A DNA stretch of 64,000 nt from Notolepis coatsorum (lineage: Eukaryota; Chordata; Actinopteri; Aulopiformes; Paralepididae): NCBI GenBank assembly GCA_963971535.1, contig OZ020588.1, forward strand, positions 122,468,387 through 122,532,386. Direction: 5' to 3'. Of the stretch, positions 57,001-64,000 are shown piece by piece. Made by a program: the position numbers and the translations under genes. The notes under the pieces were generated by a model. That model saw only the letters and a program-made list of their open reading frames with translations. It ran no database searches and had not been told where the DNA came from. The first letter of the stretch is position 1; each line of letters begins with the position of its first letter.

Positions 57001-57910
57001 AAATGCTCAATTTGTCGGTACATGGTCAGACTAATTTGTTTAACTGTTTATTATTATTATTATTATTATTAACTGTAGCCATTTCCAAAGTGCCTATATA
57101 AAATAAATGCATTGCATCAATACCTGGGAAACCCACATCAGGTGCTTTGGCAAAACGTTTTCTTTTGGCGTCGCCACTCGAGTCAGAGTCCGAGTGCACA
57201 TACTGCTGATTTGGCCTAAAAAAAAGTATATATATACACACATATAAATAAATGTAGTTATGATACTACGTTTATTAGTCAAGGCTAAAGTCTGAATACA
57301 TAGGCCCTCAGGCCACTGTGTGTTATCCTTTTAGCACTACTTGCAACTACAACAGCAGTGCCATTATTTACAACACCCTAGGGAGAGTTGTCCCTTTAAC
57401 AAAATGAACACTGTACCTGGATCTTCTTTTCTGGCGTAGATCTCCTTCGTCCTCAGATTCAATTTCAGAGGTTGGACACATAGTTGAGGTGTACTTGGTC
57501 TCTCGTTTTTTGGCCTCATCATGGGTCTCTGGAAAGAGCAGAGAGAAAATGACAATTAACATATCTGCAGTCCAGTGTTTAACGAAAAAATATATGTACC
57601 TCTTATCATATGTGCATCGTCACAATTTGCGTCCTCACTTTTTGTGTATGTGTTGCACGAAATACTCACCACACGTAGTAAGCTCACGTACATCCTTATA
57701 GGTGATCCATTTATCATCTGGTTGCAGTCCATCTCGAAGGGCTTTTGTGAGCTTTATGTGTTTAGGGGGCCATAACACAGTCTGGTCTTTAGCATTAAAC
57801 CAGCTCCCTAGAACTACTGCTGTCCCACCATTTGGGAACTGTACAACTGACCACAGCACCACCTCACCATTCATCTTCAAAGGGCTGAAATGAGAATTTA
57901 CGGTACTCAT
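53999..57910 (-). CDS. CACTA-associated second protein with C-terminal DUF4806 domain, 12 exons
   Basis: The exons in coding order are 57670-57910, 57417-57528, 57124-57215, 56822-56905, 56663-56728, 56382-56426, 56084-56176, 55573-55638, 55406-55486, 55076-55317, 54573-54750 and 53999-54150. They total 1452 nt, which is 483 codons plus TAG with no frame break. All introns are GT-AG except the one after 55406, which has a GC donor (AAAG|GCAAGT). The N-terminus has WSVVQFPNGGTAVVLGSWF and a W-P-P motif. A nuclear-localisation-like KRKR lies near codon 140. The C-terminus (about codons 340-460) shows the DUF4806 pattern: RLALVGGTNSENLIRLMLK, FNWAGKKDKR and TVKKWLRYA. Its function is unknown; subterminal DNA binding is a guess. 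Confidence 0.85.
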
Positions 57911-57961
57911 AATGATCTCTCCTTACAAGCCATTCCCATACCGTCCTAAACTAATATAATT

Positions 57962-58935
57962 CAGCCTTATTTCTGTCTGTAGTCGTCGGTGTAGGTTATC
58001 CAGTGTACATATCCACACGGTCCTCGTCTAGGGCTCCTCGGGTGAAAGCGCCAGGGTAAGCAGCCCAGCCTGGATAAGCACACTAGCTGGTACGAGGAAA
58101 CGTTGGTAATGCTGGTCACTGTAGAACGGTAGCCGCACGATACACTATACATAATAGACTAATAATAATAGAATAGGTCGAACTCAACGATACAGCTTTA
58201 AACTCTGACACTTCAGCTATCAATTTGCACGCAGTCTCAAGGCTCTATTTTGGGGCAAAACGGGCACACTTCACAGCACGTTGTATCGTGGTGAAGGCTT
58301 CAACTTATTGGGGTAACTAACTGCTGTATCCACCTGAAACGTATTTATACGTAAGGTGAATAATCTATAGTACCAGCCTTATTTCTGTCTGTAGTCGTCG
58401 GTGTAGGTTATCCAGTGTACATATCCACACGGTCCTCGTCTAGGGCTCCTCGGGTGAAAGCGCCAGGGTAAGCAGCCCAGCCTGGATAAGCACACTAGCT
58501 GGTACGAGGAAACGTTGGTAATGCTGGTCACTGTAGAACGGTAGCCGCACGATACACTATACATAATAGACTAATAATAATAGAATAGGTCGAACTCAAC
58601 GATACAGCTTTAAACTCTGACACTTCAGCTATCAATTTGCACGCGGTCTCAAGGCTCTATTTTGGGGCAAAACGGGCACACTTCACAGCACGTTGTATCG
58701 TGGTGAAGGCTTCAACTTATTGGGGTAACTAACTGCTGTATCCACCTGAAACGTATTTATACGTAAGGTGAATAATCTATAGTACCAGCCTTATTTCTGT
58801 CTGTAGTCGTCGGTGTAGGTTATCCAGTGTACATATCCACACGGTTCTCGTCTAGGGCTCCTCGGGTGAAAGCGCCTGGGTAAGCAGCCCAGCCTGGATA
58901 AGCACACTAGCTGGTACGAGGAAACGTTGGTAATT
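57962..58935. repeat. 412-bp tandem repeat, 2.4 copies
   Basis: Units start at 57962, 58374 and 58786, exactly 412 bp apart. The third stops near 58935. The first two differ at a single visible base (CACGCAG/CACGCGG). The array lies about 50 bp upstream of the start codon of the second CACTA gene and may contain its promoter. Sixty-one-codon frames in each unit are probably not genes. Confidence 0.95.
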
Positions 58936-58968
58936 AGTCCGCAGACATTGCATTTTTGAAGCATTTAA

Positions 58969-60198
58969 AGGAAAACTCCAACATTTTGTGAAATTAGCTT
59001 ATTTGACATCTTCCCTGGAGTTATAAGAAGATACATACCTTTTTCGTCTCTCTGCATGCATTGGGCTTAGGGAACGCCTGGACAGTTAGCCTAGCTTAAC
59101 TTCATCACTGGAAGTGGGGCAGACATCTAACCTAGTTCACTACAGTCAGGAAATATACTCCAAATACAATCAAAATACAACTCCCAAACGTTCCCGTAAA
59201 CATGTTGTGACCTGTGTATTTACCACGTCTCCCAGTCACACAAGTCACACAAGTCTCCAAGTCACACAAGTCTCCCAGTCACACAAGTCTCCAAGTCACA
59301 TGAGTCACACAAGTCTCCAAGTCACACAAGTCACACAAGTCCAAGTCTCCAAGTCACACAAGTCACACAAGTCCAAGTCTCCAAGTCACACAAGTCACAC
59401 AAGTCACACAAGTCCAAGTCACACAAGTCACACAAGTCACACAAGTCACACAAGTCCAAGTCACACAAGTCACACAAGTCACACAAGTCTCCAAGTCACA
59501 CAAGTCTCCAAGTCACACAAGTCACACAAGTCACACAAGTCACACAAGTCCAAGTCACACAAGTCACACAAGTCCAAGTCTCCAAGTCACACGAGTCACA
59601 CAAGTCTCCAAGTCACACAAGTCACACAAGTCACACAAGTCACACAAGTCACACAAGTCACACAAGTCCAAGTCACACAAGTCACACAAGTCTCCAAGTC
59701 ACACAAGTCACACAAGTATCCAAGTCACACAAGTCTCCAAGTCACACAAGTCACACAAGTCACACAAGTCACACAAGTCCAAGTCACACAAGTCACACAA
59801 GTCTCCAAGTCACACAAGTCACACAAGTCTCCAAGTCACACAAGTCTCCAAGTCACACAAGTCACACAAGTCTCCAAGTCACAAAAGTCTCCCAGTCACA
59901 CGAGACTCATGTGACTGGGAGACTCGTGTGACTTGTGTGACTGGGAGATGGGGTAAACACACAGGTCACAACATGTTTACAGGAACGTTTGGGAGTTGTA
60001 TTTGGAGTATATTTCCTGACTGTAGTGAACTAGGCTAGATGTCTGCCCCACTTCCAGTGATGAAGTTAAGCTAGGCTAACGGTCCAGGCGTTCCCTAAGC
60101 CCAAAGCATGCAGAGAGACGAAAAAGGTATGCATCTTCTTGTCCAACTCCAGGGAAGATGTTAAATAAGCTAATTTCACAAAATGTTGGAGTTTTCCT
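58969..60198. mobile_element. TTAA-flanked MITE with ~250-bp inverted repeats and a minisatellite core
   Basis: TTAA at 58965-58968 and 60199-60202. The ends read AGGAAAACTCCAACATTTTG in inverted orientation, and similarity extends inward through GAAGTGGGGCAGACATCTA and CTGTAGTGAACTAG. The core is a minisatellite of CACACAAGT. Confidence 0.9.
59218..59945. repeat. Minisatellite of CACACAAGT and CTCCAAGT units
   Basis: About 80 units of 9 bp (CACACAAGT) are interspersed with CCAAGT and CTCCAAGT. It ends in a short palindrome around CTCATGTGACTGGGAGACTCG. The 266-codon Ser/His/Lys/Thr frame across it is a repeat artefact. Confidence 0.95.
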
Positions 60199-60356
60199 TT
60201 AAGCGTTTCAATTGGCCAGCCAAACATGTTATCTGTGTACATGTAATATTGTACTAATTGTGTATTTATTAATGAGGTAAGTTATGCCCTGAAATCCGAC
60301 GTTAGAGTCAGTGTGTCAATATAGTTACTGCACTTTAGCTTTGTAGGGCAGTATGG

Positions 60357-62396
60357 TTATGCTGTTAAATGAAGTAGTGGTATTGCAATGGCACCATCTC
60401 CGTCTGGAGAGAGAAGACATTTGCGCTTGATATAGCGAAGTTTACCTATCCCTATATCTTCTTGCAAGCCACTGACCTTGTATGTACCAATGTATGATGA
60501 TTCACAGGGATACATGTAGTATGGCTGTTTGTGTCTGTACTTTCTGTAAATTATATATACCTCTTCCTCTGATTTAAGAATATTCTCTACTAATGCAAAT
60601 CCATCTCCAACCTCAATACAATTGTCTCCTTTCTTTGTGGACAAAGTAAACCGATGAGTGGAGACCTTCCTGTACTGTTGTGAAGAAGTAAACTGTGGGG
60701 GGACAGGCCCATCAGTGTGAATATTACGCAAAATTGGATCATCAGTGGGACATGGGGATCCAACATCTGGAATTTCAGACAACCTTTTCACTACCTGTTG
60801 TAGAGGCTGATGTGGCTTGCGTAGAAGATGCTTAATTTGTCCAAGATAGTTCTCAAAAGGGAATCCTGAGATATTATCTAGAGTGCCAAACTTCCTGTAT
60901 TCCTCAGCCAAATGAATAAGCTGGTGTACATTGTACACAATTTCACCTCTTCCATACACTGTCCCAAAGTGTTCAACAAAAGAAACCATCAACTTGTGCG
61001 CAAAGGCCAACATTTCCTCAGAAATACTAGGGGACAGCAACAAGTACATTCCAACAGAAAACAACATGAAGTTGTCATACAGCTCACTGGGGAGGGAATC
61101 CTTCAAAACAACAGGACCCCAATACAACATGAAGGATCGCAACTCAGTAGCTTTCCAGCAATCTAACTCTGACAGTTCCCTTGGTTTACGGTTAAATTCA
61201 CAAGGCATGTAGGGACGTAGCTTTAGCAGTTTACCTGAAATGGCTTGTACAGTTTTGGAAGGGACCCTTGTTGCCAAATTCTTCCCCTTTAACCATATAT
61301 TAAGCAGTTTCCTTGTAACTCCGAGACAACAGAGATGCATGTAATCAGTTGGAAACATAGAAACCATCTTAACTAAACCTGTTAAAGGGCTCGTCCCATT
61401 GTGATGTGCCTCATCAACCATGTCTGAGAAACTGGAGTCTGTCCTAAGTCTGACTTTTGTTTCAGGATATGTCATTTTATTTCTCCATACACCCTCCTGA
61501 AAACACTTGTCACAACCAGAATAGCCATTAAATGCCTTGGTCTGCTTAATATAAGCTCTAGCCGGGGCATCACAAATGAAAGAAGAAATCTGTACATCAA
61601 ATTGCTTGTCATTATAAATAATGCCATTAGACAGTACATTCTGAAGATCTTTGACAAACTGCTCTAGGTACTCAAAAACACTCTTTGGCTTGCTTAGACC
61701 ACAAAAAATGCCAACAACAAATGGGGACTTTGTGTAGTCACATTTGAGACTTCCAAGTATGGGCCAAAACTGAAGTTTAGAACTTTTGAATAAAGGTAAA
61801 CCATCTATATTAAACTGTAAATTAAGAGTTGTCAGAGTTGCCGGTAAAATCAAACATGCCAACCGTGAAAGCACCCCTTTGACTAAACCAAAATGATAGT
61901 ATTCTCCCCCTTCAATCTTAGTGGTAGGCACATGTTTTTGTGTTCCTAGCAATGTTCTTCCATCTTTAGGAAGGGTGGGGTGAAACTTCTTCAAAAAGGA
62001 CAGCAAAGATGATAGTGCAACCAGAGAGACTGAATAGGATGTTGCCCAATATTTTAAACTTGTCATGAGGAAATCTTCGTTTTCGTCATCCCCAGCTATA
62101 CTTTCAAAATGTGCATTTGACTCACCTGGTGAGTCAATATTTTCACTTTGATCACTGATAGTTAGTGGTCTGTTTAGTGGCAAGTCTGAAGTTGATAAAT
62201 CTAGTGGCAAGTCTGTCTTTGGTAAATCGAGCAGGCACTCAGTATAGGCTGTGACAGGATCTGTGTTATCTAAAGAGTGATGGTTTGTCCTTGAATTAGC
62301 AGCAACAATTAACTTATAATCAGTGAGGATAGCCTGCTCTGTCTCTCTCACTAATTTGTTGACTCTACGTCTTTTAGCCCGAGAATAAGATGACAT
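60357..62396 (-). CDS. CACTA/EnSpm-type transposase, intact
   Basis: A single 679-codon frame. An in-frame TGA lies 18 nt upstream of the ATG at 62396, fixing the start. The N-terminus is basic (SRAKRRRVNKLVRE). The central region has candidate catalytic residues in NIDGLPLF (Asp about 198), CDAPAR (Asp about 276) and FPTDYMHLCCLGV (Asp about 351), with a C-x2-C pair at 295/298 (SGCDKC). The C-terminal part has NVHQLIHLAEEYRKFG and FPFENYLGQIKHLLRKP, resembling the DUF4218 region of CACTA transposases. It would cut the CCCAG ends. The classification comes from motif recognition, not a search. Confidence 0.85.
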   Translation of the reverse strand: MSSYSRAKRRRVNKLVRETEQAILTDYKLIVAANSRTNHHSLDNTDPVTAYTECLLDLPKTDLPLDLSTSDLPLNRPLTISDQSENIDSPGESNAHFESIAGDDENEDFLMTSLKYWATSYSVSLVALSSLLSFLKKFHPTLPKDGRTLLGTQKHVPTTKIEGGEYYHFGLVKGVLSRLACLILPATLTTLNLQFNIDGLPLFKSSKLQFWPILGSLKCDYTKSPFVVGIFCGLSKPKSVFEYLEQFVKDLQNVLSNGIIYNDKQFDVQISSFICDAPARAYIKQTKAFNGYSGCDKCFQEGVWRNKMTYPETKVRLRTDSSFSDMVDEAHHNGTSPLTGLVKMVSMFPTDYMHLCCLGVTRKLLNIWLKGKNLATRVPSKTVQAISGKLLKLRPYMPCEFNRKPRELSELDCWKATELRSFMLYWGPVVLKDSLPSELYDNFMLFSVGMYLLLSPSISEEMLAFAHKLMVSFVEHFGTVYGRGEIVYNVHQLIHLAEEYRKFGTLDNISGFPFENYLGQIKHLLRKPHQPLQQVVKRLSEIPDVGSPCPTDDPILRNIHTDGPVPPQFTSSQQYRKVSTHRFTLSTKKGDNCIEVGDGFALVENILKSEEEVYIIYRKYRHKQPYYMYPCESSYIGTYKVSGLQEDIGIGKLRYIKRKCLLSPDGDGAIAIPLLHLTA

Positions 62397-62511
62397 AGTG
62401 ATGAGGTGCTGTAGTCAATGTAATGGTACATACATTGTGCTATTTACTTGGCTAGAACAGGTCTTTGCTTCAATTGCTGCAACGTGCGGCTTCTTGAAAC
62501 TGGTACGTGAT

Positions 62512-63700
62512 TCTGGAAAAAGAAAGAAAAAAGGGGGGAGGGTCGACATTAATGTGCTGCATTGCAATGTGCAGGGTGAAACGCTTGCATAATTCTACAT
62601 TTTGATCAATATCAAGAGAGTCCATTATTATATTATTGTTATATTGTTCATTAGAAAATACCATGTATATAACCAAACGTCTAACTATATAGTCAATGTA
62701 ATGGTACATAAATTGTGGTATTTACTTGGCTAGAACAATTAAGTCTCAAACAGCCTGCAAACTACCTGGCGTTCTATCGCCATGCTCTAAGACAAACTCT
62801 AACCTTAACCAACTTAGAAAGAGTGCAAGGGGAGATGAAGCATATAGCGATATAAACATAGTCATAGCATCAAATTAGTATTTAGATAAGCCACAGAAAA
62901 AAATCGCGTTATAAAAATAAGCAGTTTCTAAGAAAAAACGATTTGTTATGTGAAGCGCTTTATCAACATGGGCGCCGCCATTTTGTTTGGTGACATCACC
63001 GTCGCGGTGCATTTAGCTAGCTGGCTACCTAGCCGCAGCCGGGATTCAAAGCCAACTAACCGGCTAACCCAGCTCGCTAAATACTGCATGTAGCTAGCAG
63101 AACTGTAAAATTAGTTTGAACAGCCATACAAAAAGAAACATGCGGTCCCGTTGTTGTCTGGTAGGCAACGTTGCATTTACGGATCCACGTGTTTACTAGG
63201 CCAGCTAGCGCGTGCTTCCTTGACTACTTCCTGTTCACCCAATAAGCATGCTTTTGATTGGCTGAGTCGCACAACGTCATTCAGTAACAACGCACGCAAT
63301 TGGACCACGCAATTTCTAATCGTTGGCGCTTTAATATTAACATCGAAATAACTTAAACAACCGTAATATTAACATCGAAATAACTTAAACAACCGTACGA
63401 TTCCACTTGCACACTCTCCAGAGTTATATTAAGCACACGCTACGAATATTCATGAATATTTATCTTAGTTGACGTATATATATATTTACCTACCAAACTG
63501 CAGCATATCACATGCACAACGCCGTCAAGATCCACTGGTGCACACTCACAATAACGTTATTTTTCACAGAACACAGTTAAGATAAAAGTAATATAGCCAA
63601 AACTTACTGTAAAGCACTCAGTAGAATCAAATCCGGGGGGAACCAGACGTGCTGTTCTGAACAGCAGTTCACATTGAGAGATCGAGTGCTCAGCTGCATG
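62512..63700 (-). promoter_or_regulatory. Probable 5' untranslated exon and intron of the transposase gene
   Basis: On the minus strand a donor ACA|GTAAGT (intron from 63607) and an acceptor with a long polypyrimidine tract TTTCTTTTTCCAG (intron end 62513) would join an untranslated first exon (about 63608-63700) to the exon holding the ATG at 62396. No coding potential is seen in the intron. Confidence 0.5.
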
Positions 63701-63759
63701 CTGGGACGTACGTCTGTTTAAATTGGGGGGGGGAGATCGGTCCAACGTAATGACGACAA

Positions 63760-63970
63760 ACAGCATACGTTGAACAGCATCCGTTGATTCAACATTTATT
63801 AGATATTGGCATTTCAATCATTAAAATGCAACCACAAAACAATATTGATTCAATGATATGTTTTCAACATTAGTCAATTGCTTTAGCGGTTAATGGGTGA
63901 TTCAACATCAATCGTCGACCTTAACCAAAAATCAAGCATTGTGACCATAAATCAACATTAAATTAACACC
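63760..63970. repeat. Right subterminal repeats of the CACTA element
   Basis: Copies of CGTTGATTCAACATT, ATTGATTCAATG and GTGATTCAACATCAATCG match the family of words at the left end (51191-51540). Confidence 0.7.
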
Positions 63971-64000
63971 TTTTGCTATCTGGGTATTATTAACAGGCAT

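Larger units (their letters stand above)
51177..63984 (-). mobile_element. Candidate complete CACTA/EnSpm-type DNA transposon, 12.8 kb
   Basis: The ends are CCCAGATAGCAAAA (51177-51190) and its exact inverse (63971-63984), flanked by TA on both sides (51175-51176, 63985-63986). CCCAG fits the CMCWR terminal consensus of CACTA elements, which make 2-3-bp duplications. Both ends carry subterminal repeats around TTGATTCAAC. Inside are an intact transposase (60357-62396), an intact twelve-exon second gene (53999-57910) and several nested repeats (52077-52441, 52908-53268, 58969-60198). Everything required for autonomy appears present, although I cannot test activity. Confidence 0.82.

Noticed and set aside
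57967..58564. Two identical 61-codon minus-strand frames
   Set aside because: Each sits in a 412-bp tandem unit, has no recognisable motif, and repeats only because the DNA repeats.
59114..59914. 266-codon frame of Ser, His, Lys, Thr, Gln and Val
   Set aside because: Artefact of the CACACAAGT minisatellite; no non-repeat coding sequence is attached.
59218..59945. Possible CRISPR-like array of regular short repeats
   Set aside because: Units are contiguous 9-mers with no unique spacers, in a eukaryotic transposon.
61472..61657. 61-codon minus-strand frame and plus-strand frames at 60912-61212
   Set aside because: They overlap the intact transposase in other frames and lack motifs.

Overview
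The window looks like repeat-rich teleost fish DNA. It contains tRNA-derived SINEs, hAT, piggyBac/Kolobok-like and Mutator-like elements, a sushi-type chromodomain Ty3/gypsy retrotransposon, a BEL/Pao retrotransposon, several non-LTR retrotransposons and long dinucleotide and trinucleotide microsatellites. There are no bacterial-style operons. I could not recognise a conventional host protein-coding gene. Every coding segment I can name belongs to a transposable element or to DNA captured by one, apart from a few unidentified exon-like fragments near 18.3-20.7 kb.

Layout. 0-5 kb: 3' end of a LINE (family A), degraded hAT pieces, and a hAT-like element (2250-4396) holding a nested foldback element (3284-4090). 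5.7-7.9 kb: a TTAA-flanked element with long inverted repeats. 9.7-18.7 kb: a LINE (family B, minus strand) split by a young but defective chromodomain gypsy element (10296-16363) and by a hAT element (16442-18619). The gypsy element itself carries a Mutator-like insertion. 18.7-24 kb: exon-like fragments and two hAT relics. 24.3-26.6 kb: LINE-A copy split by a third LINE. 26.6-30 kb: SINEs, a TTAA MITE, a TAA microsatellite and hairpins. 30.5-37.4 kb: a BEL/Pao element with LTRs and a 5-bp target duplication. It lacks reverse transcriptase, and its integrase core is replaced by a piece of linker histone H1. It is interrupted by a hAT MITE and by an RNase-H-type LINE end. 37.4-44.3 kb: hairpins, a second copy of the TTAA element with a SINE inserted, a RecQ-like helicase relic and inverted tRNA-like SINE heads. 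44.3-47.5 kb: LINE-A copy on the minus strand split by a hAT element. 47.5-51.2 kb: no recognisable gene, with a 330-bp GT microsatellite.

51.2-64.0 kb is the most notable region. An apparently complete 12.8-kb CACTA/EnSpm-type DNA transposon (51177-63984) has matching termini (CCCAGATAGCAAAA), a TA target duplication and subterminal repeats related to TTGATTCAAC. It holds two intact genes on the minus strand. One is a 679-residue transposase. The other is a second gene that I could assemble into twelve exons (483 codons, every intron phase consistent), ending in a DUF4806-type domain. This is a candidate autonomous transposon. Its second gene is preceded by 412-bp tandem repeats and its last coding exon ends inside a minisatellite.

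Within the transposons the parts fit known logic. The transposase would cut at the CCCAG ends. By analogy with plant CACTA elements, the second protein may bind the subterminal repeats, though this is inference. The gypsy element shows signs of self-primed reverse transcription: a 10-nt primer binding site complementary to the predicted 5' end of its own RNA. Insertion order can be read in several places because removing one element and one target-site copy restores the reading frame of the element beneath it.
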